64,000 nucleotides of DNA from Mesorhizobium sp. STM 4661 (GCF_000359125.1 NZ_CAAF010000063.1:1-64000), one strand, 5' to 3'; numbered from the stretch's first letter, positions 39,309-47,964 are shown. The notes: generated by a model from the letters alone, not told the origin. A program made the numbers and translations.

Positions 39309-40247
39309 TCAGGCCGCCTTGCGCATGCGCCGCTGGAGTAACTGCACGCGACGCCGCGGTGCGGCCGGCGCCAGATCGAACACGCCGCGATAGAGGCGGT
39401 CGAGCAGCACCTTGCGGTCACGCAAAGGCTCCAGCTCTTCCCAGCTCAGCGCGTCGCCGACACGCACCTCTATCGACTTGCCGGAGAGCCGCGCGAATTC
39501 ACGGATAAGCAGGGATGTGCGCAGCGTCAGCGAGGCCTTGCCGACGAATTTCGCCACGCGTCCGTCACGTTCGGCCATGTTCATGGGACCGCTGACCAGA
39601 TGGAACAGCCGGCCGTTCTGACCGGAAAAATGCATGGGAATGACCGAGGCCCTGGCGTCTTGCACGAGACGGGCCGGAAACATCTTCCACGGCAGGTCGC
39701 GCGCCCGGCCGAACCCCTTTGGCGCGGTGGCAACGCCGCCGGCTGGAAAGACGACGATGGTGACTCCCTCTTTCAACAGCCGCACCGCCTCGTGCCGCAC
39801 CGCCATGTTGTTCCTGAGCGCGTCCTTGGTTTCGGAAAAGTCGATCGGCAGCGAATAGGGCTCCATCTCGCGGATCTTGAGCAGATCCTTGTGGATCATG
39901 ACGCGAAACGGGCGCTGAAGCTGCTCGGCCAGCGAGAGCACGGCTATGCCGTCGCCGATGCCGAACGGATGGTTGGCGACGATCACCAATGGCGTATCGG
40001 GCAGTCTTGCCGGCGGCCATTGATCGGCGGTCCGCACCCGGACGTCGATCAGCTCCAGCATGCGGCTGAACACACGCTCGCCGGTCGGCACCACGTGACG
40101 GCGCCAGAAATCGTAGAGCGCGGCATAGCGGTCGCGCCCGGACAGGCCTTCGATCGAATGGATGAACCAGCGCGTCAAGGCCGGCTGATGCGGACTGGCA
40201 TAGGAAAGTTCGGGAAACGGTCTTTCGCGCAGTTTCAGCTTCAGCAT
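39309..40247 (-). CDS. Lysophospholipid acyltransferase-family protein (PlsC-like)
   Basis: The 312-residue protein has the acyltransferase motif I VIVANHPFGIGDG (HX4D catalytic pair near residue 92) and a glycerol-phosphate-binding-like IVVFPAGGVATAP. It transfers a fatty acyl chain to a lysolipid; in rhizobia such proteins can also act in ornithine-lipid synthesis, which the sequence does not settle. No strong membrane helix is seen at the N-terminus, so it is probably peripheral. A small GGCCTG/CAGGCC hairpin (39299-39315) overlaps its stop codon. Confidence 0.82.
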   Translation of the reverse strand: MLKLKLRERPFPELSYASPHQPALTRWFIHSIEGLSGRDRYAALYDFWRRHVVPTGERVFSRMLELIDVRVRTADQWPPARLPDTPLVIVANHPFGIGDGIAVLSLAEQLQRPFRVMIHKDLLKIREMEPYSLPIDFSETKDALRNNMAVRHEAVRLLKEGVTIVVFPAGGVATAPKGFGRARDLPWKMFPARLVQDARASVIPMHFSGQNGRLFHLVSGPMNMAERDGRVAKFVGKASLTLRTSLLIREFARLSGKSIEVRVGDALSWEELEPLRDRKVLLDRLYRGVFDLAPAAPRRRVQLLQRRMRKAA

Positions 40248-40284
40248 CGCGATTTGTTAAACTCACGCCATGACAGGGATGTGA

Positions 40285-40314
40285 AAATGGCGGTGGATCG
40301 CTCCACCGCCATTT
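40285..40314 (-). terminator. Terminator hairpin after thrS
   Basis: AAATGGCGGTGG (40285-40296) and CCACCGCCATTT (40303-40314) form a perfect 12-bp stem with a six-base loop, 20 bases past the thrS stop on the minus strand. The T-run after it is short. Confidence 0.75.
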
Positions 40315-40333
40315 CGTTGAGACTCTGAGTAAA

Positions 40334-42307
40334 TCAGGCCACGCGGCGCCTGCGGTCAGGCGTCACCGCCTCATCGGAAAGCAGCTTCACGGCCTCCGTG
40401 AGACCGAGCGATTCCTGATCGCGCGAACCCAGGCGGCGGATGTTGACCGTCGCTTCCTCCGCCTCGCGCTTGCCGCAGACAAGGATGACCGGAACCTTGG
40501 CCAGCGAATGCTCGCGGACCTTGTAGTTGATCTTCTCGTTGCGCAGATCGGCTTGCGCCAACAGCCCGGCCGCCTTCAACCGCTGAACGACCTTTTGGGC
40601 ATAGTCGTCGGCATCGGAGGTGATCGTCGCCACCACAACTTGCAGCGGTGCGAACCACAGCGGGAAATGGCCGGAATAGTTCTCGATCAGGATGCCGAGG
40701 AAGCGCTCCATCGAGCCGCAGATGGCGCGGTGCACCATCACCGGTTGCTTCTTCTCCGAATCCGAGCCGATGTAGAAGGCGCCAAAGCGTTCCGGCAGGT
40801 TGAAGTCGACCTGCGTGGTGCCGCACTGCCATTCGCGGCCGATGGCGTCCTTCAGCACATATTCGAACTTCGGCCCGTAGAAGGCGCCCTCGCCCGGATT
40901 GATCGAGGTCGTGATGCGATTGCCCGATTTAGCCCTGATCGTCTCCAGCACACTGCCCATGATCGCCTCGGCATGGTCCCACGCCTCGTCGGTGCCGACG
41001 CGCTTGTCCGGCCGCGTCGACAGTTTCACGCTGATCTCATCGAAACCGAAATCGGCATAGGTCGACAGGATCAAATCGTTGATGCGTAGGCACTCCGACG
41101 CGAGCTGTTCCTCGGTGCAGAAGATATGCGCGTCGTCCTGCGTGAAGCCGCGCACGCGCATCAGCCCATGCAGCGCACCCGACGGTTCGTAGCGATGCAC
41201 ATTGCCGAATTCCGCAAGCTTTACCGGCAGATCGCGGTAGGATTTCAGCCCGTGCTTGAATATCTGGACGTGGCCCGGACAGTTCATCGGCTTCAGCGCG
41301 AAAACCCGGTCGTCGTCGGTATCGTCGCCGGCGACCGTCACCTTGAACATGGCGTCGCGATACCAGCCCCAGTGGCCCGACGTCTCCCACAGGCTCTTGT
41401 CGAGCACCTGCGGCGCGTTGACCTCCTGATAGCCTTGCTCGTCGAGGCGGCGGCGCATGTAGTTGACCAGGTTCTGGAACATCTTCCAGCCCTTGGCGTG
41501 CCAGAAGACGACGCCCGGCCCCTCTTCCTGGAAATGGAACAGGTCCATCTCGCGGCCGAGCTTCCGGTGGTCGCGCTTCTCGGCTTCCTCCAGCATCGTG
41601 TAATAGGCGTCGAGCTGCGCCTGGTCGGCCCAGGCCGTGCCGTAGATGCGGGTCAGCATCGGATTGTTGCTGTCGCCGCGCCAATAGGCACCGGCCACCC
41701 TCATCAGCTTGAAGGCGCTGCCGATCTGGCCGGTCGAGGCCATGTGCGGGCCGCGGCAGAGGTCGAACCAGTCGCCCTGCGCATAGATCTTGAGCTCCTG
41801 ATCTTCGGGAATGGCGTCGATCAGTTCAAGCTTGTAGCGCTCGCCCTTGTCGGCAAAGACTTTTTTCGCCTTTTCGCGCGACCAGACTTGCTTGGTGAAT
41901 GGCTTGTTGCGCTGAATGATTTCGCGCATCTTCTTCTCGATCACCGGGAAATCGTCGGGCGTGAACGGCTCGTTGCGGGCAAAATCGTAATAGAACCCGT
42001 TCTCGATCACCGGGCCGATGGTCACCTGCGTTCCCGGCCAAAGTTCCTGCACGGCTTCAGCCAGCACATGTGCCGCATCGTGGCGGATGAGTTCGAGCGC
42101 GCGCGGATCCTCGCGGGTGATGATCTCGACCTTGCCGGACTTGCCGAGCGGATCACCGAGATCGCGCACCACGCCATCGATCGAGTAGGCGACCGCCTTC
42201 TTGGCCAGCGACTTCGAGATCGATTCGGCGAGACCCGCGCCAGTCATCGCCGCGTCATAGTCGCGGACGGAGCCATCGGGAAATGTCAGGCAAACGGAAT
42301 TCAGCAT
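40334..42307 (-). CDS. thrS: Threonine--tRNA ligase
   Basis: The 657-residue enzyme loads threonine onto tRNA-Thr. It shows a TGS domain (about 1-65), the editing domain with HDAAHVLAEAV, the class II core with MNCPGHVQIFKHG (zinc Cys/His) and RYEPSGALHGLMRVRGFTQD (motif 2), then motif 3 VHRAICGSMERFLG and an anticodon-binding domain (about 560-650). AGGAGAAGAAC stands right before the ATG at 42307. It is monocistronic, followed by a strong hairpin. No T-box is present, as expected in this phylum. Confidence 0.97.
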   Translation of the reverse strand: MLNSVCLTFPDGSVRDYDAAMTGAGLAESISKSLAKKAVAYSIDGVVRDLGDPLGKSGKVEIITREDPRALELIRHDAAHVLAEAVQELWPGTQVTIGPVIENGFYYDFARNEPFTPDDFPVIEKKMREIIQRNKPFTKQVWSREKAKKVFADKGERYKLELIDAIPEDQELKIYAQGDWFDLCRGPHMASTGQIGSAFKLMRVAGAYWRGDSNNPMLTRIYGTAWADQAQLDAYYTMLEEAEKRDHRKLGREMDLFHFQEEGPGVVFWHAKGWKMFQNLVNYMRRRLDEQGYQEVNAPQVLDKSLWETSGHWGWYRDAMFKVTVAGDDTDDDRVFALKPMNCPGHVQIFKHGLKSYRDLPVKLAEFGNVHRYEPSGALHGLMRVRGFTQDDAHIFCTEEQLASECLRINDLILSTYADFGFDEISVKLSTRPDKRVGTDEAWDHAEAIMGSVLETIRAKSGNRITTSINPGEGAFYGPKFEYVLKDAIGREWQCGTTQVDFNLPERFGAFYIGSDSEKKQPVMVHRAICGSMERFLGILIENYSGHFPLWFAPLQVVVATITSDADDYAQKVVQRLKAAGLLAQADLRNEKINYKVREHSLAKVPVILVCGKREAEEATVNIRRLGSRDQESLGLTEAVKLLSDEAVTPDRRRRVA

Positions 42308-42416
42308 GTTCTTCTCCTATCCAGTCCCGCAAACGAGCGCGGGTGGTGAAATGCCGGATGCGTCCGGCGGCAGTCTTTTATGGGCAGATTCCGGTGCCGT
42401 AAAGCGCTCATACCGC

Positions 42417-43235
42417 TTATTTGATCAAGCCAGGCAGGTCCTTCAGGAATGCCGCCCGCGTCGCCAGGCCCTTCGGCATGTCGGTCCGCCTGGTATCGAC
42501 AACGAGCCGCGCAAACACGATCTGACGTCCGTCCTTCTCGGCCCAGCCGACGAACCAGCCAAGCGAGCGTTTGTCCTTACCACCCTCGCCGAGCCTGGTG
42601 CTCCCGGTCGTGCCCTGCACGGTCCAACCGCCAGCCTGAAAGCTCGGTATGATCGCTTTGACCATCTGATGCGCCCTGGCCGAAACCGGCATGTTGCCGG
42701 CAAGCAGCCGGCGCAGGAAAGCAGCCTGCTCGACCGGCGATATATCGAGCGAGGAATTCACCCAGGAATTTGTGAGGCCGTCATTCTTGCCGGCATTGCC
42801 GGAGACATCCATGTTGCCATAGCCGAACTTCGTCACATATCCGGCAAAGCGCTTGGCTCCGAGCCGGCGCGTGATTTCACGGGAATACCAGAGGATGGAA
42901 TCGCGTTCCCAGATCGTGGGGTCGACGGTTTTCCGATCCCGCTTCACCGCCTTGAACTCGGGCTTGTAGTCCCAGCTCGGCGTGTGCTCGTCGCTCAGAA
43001 TGCCGGAGTCGTACGCAATCAGGGCCAAAGGCACCTTGAAGGTCGACGCCGGGCTGAAGCGCTGGTCGCAAACACCATCCCGATAGAGTGTCTCACCGCT
43101 CACCGCATCCTGGATCAGCGTGCATTCGACGTCGCCGAGCGGCGCCGACTGCGCCCGCATCGGAAAGCCAAGCAACCAGGCCAGAAGAAAAAGAACGATC
43201 GCGAAAACGAATGGACGGCGGTCTATCTGGCGCAT
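42417..43235 (-). CDS. Class D (OXA-type) beta-lactamase-like protein with altered third motif
   Basis: The 272-residue exported protein begins with a basic segment and a hydrophobic stretch (FVFAIVLFLLAWLLG) and then fits class D enzymes. SPASTFKVPL carries the active Ser-x-x-Lys, SIL stands at the SxV position, and FGYGNMDVSG holds YGN. W-type residues ILWYSREI and SLDISPVEQ also fit. The usual KTG triad, however, reads TTG in QGTTGST, so the basic residue there is missing. Such proteins in environmental rhizobia may be weak beta-lactamases or have another peptidoglycan-related function. It is a single gene between thrS and yidD. Confidence 0.8.
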   Translation of the reverse strand: MRQIDRRPFVFAIVLFLLAWLLGFPMRAQSAPLGDVECTLIQDAVSGETLYRDGVCDQRFSPASTFKVPLALIAYDSGILSDEHTPSWDYKPEFKAVKRDRKTVDPTIWERDSILWYSREITRRLGAKRFAGYVTKFGYGNMDVSGNAGKNDGLTNSWVNSSLDISPVEQAAFLRRLLAGNMPVSARAHQMVKAIIPSFQAGGWTVQGTTGSTRLGEGGKDKRSLGWFVGWAEKDGRQIVFARLVVDTRRTDMPKGLATRAAFLKDLPGLIK

Positions 43236-43380
43236 GCAAAGCTCTTTCCTGAAGGTGTCAGGAGCGGCTTAGCGAGGCGTCTTGTCTCGATTTTGTCTCA
43301 AATGCGCAGTCTTTGTGCAGGCTGATGTTAACCCTACGAGTTCGTAAAGACCGGCCGGCGCTGATATCAGGTGGATCCAG

Positions 43381-43755
43381 TCAGATCTCGGATTCGCCGC
43401 GCTTCCTGCCGACCTGCCAATACCGCCATGGCGCGAACCAGACATAGCGGTCTTCCAGCGCCTCCGGCACGCGGTCGATACCATGCGTGCCGAACGGCCC
43501 GCAGCGCAGCACCCGGAAAAGTCCCATCCAGCCACCGGCCCACAGGCCATGGCGGGCGATCGCTTCATGCGCGTATTCGGAACAGGTTGGCAGGTGCCGG
43601 CAGGAATTGCCGACAAAACCGGACAGCGTCAGTTGATAGAAGCGGACGAGCGACGTGCCGAGGAGACGGCCCGGCGTCTTGCGCCACGGGCCGGGCCAGT
43701 TGCGCCCGCGCTGTGCGGCCAGCGCAGCATGTACATGTCGGTGCTGGTCGCCCAT
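43381..43755 (-). CDS. yidD: Membrane protein insertion efficiency factor YidD
   Basis: The 124-residue protein has the YidD core: YQLTLSGFVGNSCRHLPTCS then EYAHEAIARHGLWAGGW and RCGPFGTHGIDRVP, with conserved cysteines. YidD lies on the inner face of the membrane and assists YidC-dependent insertion. In many bacteria it neighbours rnpA and yidC; here it stands apart, as is usual in Rhizobiales. The N-terminal 35 residues are basic and poorly conserved. The ATG at 43755 is the first in frame. Confidence 0.9.
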   Translation of the reverse strand: MGDQHRHVHAALAAQRGRNWPGPWRKTPGRLLGTSLVRFYQLTLSGFVGNSCRHLPTCSEYAHEAIARHGLWAGGWMGLFRVLRCGPFGTHGIDRVPEALEDRYVWFAPWRYWQVGRKRGESEI

Positions 43756-43851
43756 CGCAAACCCAGGTCATCTCCTATCGCCGATAGATGTGGACATTGG
43801 ACAGGGAAAGCAATGTCTTCTCGATTTCACAGCCGTTTTGCGACAGGCATT

Positions 43852-44016
43852 TCAACGATCGCGCGGGGTCGCGCGGCCCGTTGGGTGGGCCCGCGGAGGC
43901 GAACCTGGTTCGGGTCTCCAACTTCCACCGGCTTCACTGCGCGGCGATCTTGGCAGTCGGTATTGAAATGTCGCGATCCGCATCACGTCGCCGAAAATAT
44001 TCAGAAATTCATTCAT
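43852..44016 (-). CDS. Small protein divergent from a LysR regulator
   Basis: A 54-residue frame opens MNEFLNIFGDVMRIATFQYR and continues into a Pro/Arg/Ser-rich tail. AAGGAGA ends seven bases before the ATG at 44016, a much better ribosome site than most of this region, which is the main reason to believe it. The frame is divergent from the LysR gene by 87 bases, the typical place for a LysR target. I do not recognise it. The Pro/Arg tail may be chance reading of GC-rich DNA, so the real product could be shorter in conserved part. Confidence 0.45.
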   Translation of the reverse strand: MNEFLNIFGDVMRIATFQYRLPRSPRSEAGGSWRPEPGSPPRAHPTGRATPRDR

Positions 44017-44090
44017 GGCTGTATCTCCTTTCAATGCCCATTAGACCGCTGCTGGCCTTCGTCCTCAAACGAGTATAATTTCCGCCTCGG

Positions 44091-44105
44091 ATAACTCTGG
44101 GTTAT
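44091..44105. promoter_or_regulatory. Candidate LysR-type operator overlapping the regulator's own start
   Basis: ATAACTCTGGGTTAT is a perfect 5-bp inverted repeat with five-base spacer and contains the T-N11-A core of LysR-family sites. It ends on the ATG at 44104. Self-repression and control of the divergent small gene are plausible. Confidence 0.5.
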
Positions 44106-45021
44106 GCGAATGAAACGCGGACGGCTTCCACTGACGGCCTTGAGAAGTTTCGAGGCAGCCGGCCGGCACCTGAGCTTCAGCCGCGCCGCCGAAGAACTTT
44201 TCGTTTCGCAGGCGGCGATCAGCCGCCAGATCCGCGAACTCGAAACCTTCCTGCGCCAGCCTTTGTTCTTCCGCCATCATCGCCGCGTCGAACTGACCGA
44301 CACCGGCCGGCGGCTGCTCGATCAACTGGTTAGAAGTTTCGACGACATCGACAGGCTACTGTCAGAATTGGCCTCGGTCCCGGCGCAGTCTGTGGTTCGT
44401 GTCAGCGTCGAGCCGTCGCTTGCCTCCGTATGGTTGGTGCCGCGGCTCAATCGATTTCGCGAGCTGCGACCCGATATCGACATTTCCCTCGAGGTTGACC
44501 CGAGGTTGATCGAATTCCGCAGCGACCAGCCCGAACTTGCCTTGCGCTTCAGCGCGCACGCCACCTCGTGGCCACGCAGCGAGGCCGAACGGCTTGCCTC
44601 GATGGTCGATTCACCGGTTCTGTCGCCGGTGCTTCTTGCTTCCGGGCCTCCGCTGAAAAACCCGGTCGACCTTGGTCACTATACCTTGCTGCACGAAGAA
44701 AACCGTCAGGGCTGGGCGCGCTGGTTCGAAGCGGCTGGCGTGCCCGCCGACACTGTGCCCGCGCGCGGCCCAATGCTGGCGGATGCTTCGCTTTCGAAAC
44801 AGGCAGCCTTGCTCGGACACGGCGTGGCGCTGGGTGATCTTTTGCAGATCGGCGAGGAAATAGCGTCCGGCGCGCTGATCAAGCCGTTCGACATCGATGT
44901 CGCATCCGGCGCCTACTGGCTCGTCGCCAGAAACCTGGATGACCTTTCCGAGCCAGCCAAGGCTTTTGCCGACTGGATCCGGGCCGAATTTGCCGAAAGC
45001 CGGCGCGCCCTGGATGGATAG
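44104..45021 (+). CDS. LysR-family transcriptional regulator, GcvA-like
   Basis: The 305-residue protein has an N-terminal winged helix-turn-helix (LTALRSFEAAGRHLSFSRAA then ELFVSQAAISRQI) and a periplasmic-binding-protein-like effector domain (about 95-300). Sequence style matches the GcvA subgroup, whose members often control amino acid or antibiotic-resistance genes; the glycine cleavage genes here are 15 kb away and have their own riboswitch, so that role is not implied. A second ATG two codons on (44110) is a possible start. The ligand is unknown. The gene converges with the Fe-S scaffold gene. Confidence 0.85.
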   Translation: MRMKRGRLPLTALRSFEAAGRHLSFSRAAEELFVSQAAISRQIRELETFLRQPLFFRHHRRVELTDTGRRLLDQLVRSFDDIDRLLSELASVPAQSVVRVSVEPSLASVWLVPRLNRFRELRPDIDISLEVDPRLIEFRSDQPELALRFSAHATSWPRSEAERLASMVDSPVLSPVLLASGPPLKNPVDLGHYTLLHEENRQGWARWFEAAGVPADTVPARGPMLADASLSKQAALLGHGVALGDLLQIGEEIASGALIKPFDIDVASGAYWLVARNLDDLSEPAKAFADWIRAEFAESRRALDG

Positions 45022-45023
45022 AT

Positions 45024-45470
45024 TCAAGCGGCCTGTTCCGCCCGCTTCTTCTCGATCTGGCCAATGGCGTCGACGACGGCATCGAAGGTCAGCATGGTCG
45101 AGGCGTGGCGCGCCTTGTAGTCGCGCACGGGTTCCAGATATCTGAGGTCGGCGAAACGGCCTTGCGGCGGCGCGCCGTTTTCCTTCAGCATCTTCAGCAT
45201 TGTCTCGCGAACGCTGCGCAATTCGTCCGCGCTGGCGCCGACGACATGCTCGGCCATGATCGAGGACGACGCCTGGCCGAGCGCACAGGCTTTCACGTCA
45301 TGCGCGAAATCGGTGACCATGCCGTCATCCATCTTCAGATCGACGGTCACCGTCGAGCCGCACAGTTTGGAATGCGCTCGCGCCGTCGCATCGGGATGTT
45401 CGAGCCGGCCGATCCGCGCGATGTTTCCGGCAAAACCCAGAATTTTCGCATTGTAGACGTCGTCGATCAT
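45024..45470 (-). CDS. Iron-sulfur cluster scaffold-like protein (IscU/NifU-N fold)
   Basis: The 148-residue protein fits the U-type scaffold fold: MIDDVYNAKILGFAGN, then SKLCGSTVTVDL with the first ligand Cys, and KACALGQASSSIMAEH with the second. The place of the third cysteine reads RHASTMLTF, where histidine may stand instead. U-type proteins assemble a [2Fe-2S] or [4Fe-4S] cluster for transfer. No cysteine desulfurase is adjacent. GGAA precedes the ATG at 45470, and the longer in-frame extension has no family sequence. It is divergent from folE. Confidence 0.8.
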   Translation of the reverse strand: MIDDVYNAKILGFAGNIARIGRLEHPDATARAHSKLCGSTVTVDLKMDDGMVTDFAHDVKACALGQASSSIMAEHVVGASADELRSVRETMLKMLKENGAPPQGRFADLRYLEPVRDYKARHASTMLTFDAVVDAIGQIEKKRAEQAA

Positions 45471-45674
45471 TTTTTTCCAATCCGTCGCCGCCAAGCGAAC
45501 AGCGATTGCCGCTGATGTGTCTTTCATTCGCTCGGCACGACCATATATAATGCTGGCAGTCGGGCATCGACAAGGCAACCAATGGCCATGTCTTTGCTCA
45601 AATCAGTTCACGCCGCTTGCGGGCTGGAAACCGGGCGATTTTCCAAGCACGAAAGGTCGTGGTCCGTTCAACTC

Positions 45675-45694
45675 GTTCCTCCTGAGAGAGGAAC
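45675..45694 (+). promoter_or_regulatory. Leader hairpin just before folE
   Basis: GTTCCTC (45675-45681) pairs with GAGGAAC (45688-45694) over a six-base loop. Its right end is about 17 bases before the folE start and close to the GGGAG ribosome site. Effect on translation is possible, not shown. Confidence 0.35.
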
Positions 45695-45711
45695 TACGGG
45701 AGACGCCTTTA

Positions 45712-46347
45712 ATGGATGCCGTCATCAAGAAGCTCATGCCCCAGTCCGCCTATATGGAAAAGCCGGTTACCGACCGGCCGAGCGAAGCCGAGGTCGAGGC
45801 TGCGGTGCACACGCTTTTGCGCTGGACCGGCGACAACCCGGACCGCGAGGGCCTGATCGACACACCGAAGCGTGTCACCAAGGCGTTCCGCGAAATGTTC
45901 AATGGCTATGACATGTGCCCGGCCGAGGAACTCGGCCGCACCTTCGAGGAAGTCGCCGGCTATGACGACCTCGTCATCGTCAAGGACATCACCTTCCACT
46001 CGCATTGCGAACACCACATGGTGCCGATCATCGGCAAGGCGCATGTCGGCTATCTGCCGGACGGCAAGGTTGTCGGCCTGTCCAAGATCGCGCGCGTCGT
46101 CGACATCTTCGCGCACCGCCTGCAGACGCAGGAGGCGATGACCGCGCAGATCGCCGGCGTCATCCAGGACGTGCTCAATCCGCGCGGCGTTGCCGTCATG
46201 CTCGAGGCCGAGCACATGTGCATGGCCATGCGCGGCATCCGCAAGCAGGGTTCCACCACGCTGACCTCGACCTTCACCGGCATCTTCAAGGACACGCCCG
46301 AAGAGCAGGTCCGTTTCGTCACCATGGTGCGCGGCGGCGGAGCCTGA
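45712..46347 (+). CDS. folE: GTP cyclohydrolase I
   Basis: The 211-residue enzyme opens the tetrahydrofolate pathway by turning GTP into dihydroneopterin triphosphate. Zinc and active-site residues lie in FHSHCEHHMVPIIGKAHVGY and EAEHMCMAMRGIRKQGS. The first 22 residues are variable. GGGAG precedes the ATG at 45712. A leader of about 130 bases holds a small hairpin. After the stop comes a dispersed palindrome and then hisI on the same strand. Confidence 0.96.
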   Translation: MDAVIKKLMPQSAYMEKPVTDRPSEAEVEAAVHTLLRWTGDNPDREGLIDTPKRVTKAFREMFNGYDMCPAEELGRTFEEVAGYDDLVIVKDITFHSHCEHHMVPIIGKAHVGYLPDGKVVGLSKIARVVDIFAHRLQTQEAMTAQIAGVIQDVLNPRGVAVMLEAEHMCMAMRGIRKQGSTTLTSTFTGIFKDTPEEQVRFVTMVRGGGA

Positions 46348-46360
46348 CCGGGCTTCGCCA

Positions 46361-46409
46361 GACCATGATCCCGAAAAGTGGAAACCGGTTTTCGGAAAAG
46401 ATCATGGTC
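46361..46409. repeat. Dispersed intergenic palindrome, copy 3
   Basis: GACCATGATC (46361-46370) and GATCATGGTC (46400-46409) are exact inverse arms. Here the unit is in frame with hisI: from 46365 it reads MIPKSGNRFSEKIMVKQ, so gene callers may fuse it to the protein. Nearly identical to copies at 9201 and 29341. Confidence 0.85.
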
Positions 46410-46427
46410 AAACAAGAAAGACCGGCG

Positions 46428-46886
46428 ATGTCGGCACTGGAATTCCCGAAAGCTCCATCGGACAAGCAGGCACTGGAGGAAGGCGCGGTCTTTTCGCCGC
46501 GCTTCGACGCCAATGGCCTCGTCACCGTCGTCGTCACCGATGCCGAAGACGGCATGCTGCTGATGGTCGCGCACATGAACGCCGAGGCGCTGGCGCTGAC
46601 GCTTGAAACCGGCATCGCCCATTACTGGTCGCGCTCGCGCAAGGCGCTGTGGAAGAAGGGCGAAACCTCCGGCAATGTGCAGAATGTCGTCGAGATCCGC
46701 ACCGACTGCGACCAGGACGCATTGTGGCTGCGCGTGAAAGTGTTGGGCCACGACGCAACCTGTCACACCGGCCGGCGTTCCTGCTTTTACCGGACGGTGG
46801 GGCTGATCGACGGCAAGGGGACGCTTGCCGGCGACGGCAGCAAGTCGCTGTTCGATGCGCAAAAAACGTATCGAAAGCCCAAATGA
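46428..46886 (+). CDS. hisI: Phosphoribosyl-AMP cyclohydrolase
   Basis: The 152-residue enzyme opens the purine ring of phosphoribosyl-AMP in step three of histidine synthesis. It has MLLMVAHMNAEAL, HYWSRSRKALWKKGETSGN, EIRTDCDQDALW (metal-binding Asp/Cys) and ATCHTGRRSCFYR (zinc Cys). It is the stand-alone form, without the HisE domain. Start 46428 (MSALEFPKAP) is preferred; two ATGs lie further upstream in frame, at 46404 and 46365, but these come from the inserted palindrome. Other his genes are elsewhere. Confidence 0.94.
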   Translation: MSALEFPKAPSDKQALEEGAVFSPRFDANGLVTVVVTDAEDGMLLMVAHMNAEALALTLETGIAHYWSRSRKALWKKGETSGNVQNVVEIRTDCDQDALWLRVKVLGHDATCHTGRRSCFYRTVGLIDGKGTLAGDGSKSLFDAQKTYRKPK

Positions 46887-46983
46887 ACCATCCATATGAA
46901 CCATTCGCCGACTTGCCGTCACGTATATTCATGATTTCGATACGGCCCGCCTCTATCTTAGCTGTGGGACAAGGGAGATTGTG

Positions 46984-47946
46984 ATGCTCGAATGGGCGTC
47001 ATTGCGCAACAGACCGGATGTCAGGGAGGCCAACGGCCCCTCCTCGTCCGGCGGCGCATCCGAAACGCAGCCTGCCAAGAGAACCGGCATCTCACTGGCA
47101 TTGGGCGGTGGCTGCGCCCGCGGCTGGGCCCATATCGGCGTGCTGCGCGCGCTCGATGAGGCCAGCATCGAAGTGTCGATGATCGCCGGCACGTCGATCG
47201 GCGCGCTGGTCGGCGGCTGTTATCTTGCCGGCAAGCTGGACGAGTTGGAAGAATTCGCCAGAAGCCTGACCAGGCGGCGCATCTTTGGTCTTCTCGACCT
47301 CAATCTGCGCGGCAGCGGGCTGTTCGGTGGCATGAAGCTCGACGCAAGGCTGCGTGAGCACATTGCCGGGGTTCGTTTCGAGGATCTGCCAAAGCCGTTC
47401 GTCTGCGTCACCTCGGAGATCCGCACCGGCCATGAAATCTGGCTGTCGAGCGGTTCGCTGACCACTGCAATGCGCGCCTCTTACGCCTTGCCCGGCGTGT
47501 TCGAACCGGTCAATTGCAACGGTCGCGTTCTGGTCGATGGCGCACTGGTCAATCCGGTGCCGGTTTCGGTATGCCGTGCCTATGAGCAGCCGCTGGTGGT
47601 CGCGGTCAACCTTCACTACGATCTGTTCGGCCGCGCCGCCGTCATCAAGCACAGCGCCGGCGAACTGGTCATCGAGAAGGATGCGCCGAGAGCCGGCCAG
47701 GTCGACACCGGGTACCAGTCACGGCTCGGCATCACCGGCGTCATGGTCGAAGCCTTCAACATCATCCAGGACCGCATTTCGCGCGCGCGGCTTGCCGGGG
47801 ATCCGCCTGACATGTCGCTGCAGCCGAAGCTCAGCCATATCGGCCTGACCGAATTCCACCGCGCCGACGAGGCGATCCGCATCGGCTATCAGGCGACGAT
47901 GGCCCAGATCGGCGAATTGACCAGGCTGCAGACCGTCCTCGCCTGA
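46984..47946 (+). CDS. Patatin-like phospholipase (RssA type)
   Basis: The 320-residue protein has the patatin triad features: oxyanion GGGCARGWAHIG, nucleophile GTSIGALVGG (Ser near residue 66) and catalytic DGALVNPVP (Asp near residue 189). It hydrolyses acyl lipids with a Ser-Asp dyad; relatives include RssA. A polar 35-residue N-terminus comes first, without a signal peptide, so it is cytoplasmic. GGGAG is nine bases before the ATG at 46984. It converges with recJ. Confidence 0.88.
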   Translation: MLEWASLRNRPDVREANGPSSSGGASETQPAKRTGISLALGGGCARGWAHIGVLRALDEASIEVSMIAGTSIGALVGGCYLAGKLDELEEFARSLTRRRIFGLLDLNLRGSGLFGGMKLDARLREHIAGVRFEDLPKPFVCVTSEIRTGHEIWLSSGSLTTAMRASYALPGVFEPVNCNGRVLVDGALVNPVPVSVCRAYEQPLVVAVNLHYDLFGRAAVIKHSAGELVIEKDAPRAGQVDTGYQSRLGITGVMVEAFNIIQDRISRARLAGDPPDMSLQPKLSHIGLTEFHRADEAIRIGYQATMAQIGELTRLQTVLA

Positions 47947-47964
47947 CCTGAACTCGATACATCC

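Noticed and set aside
42308..42416. T-box or other riboswitch before thrS
   Set aside because: Too short a leader, no T-box motif, and such elements are not expected in this group.
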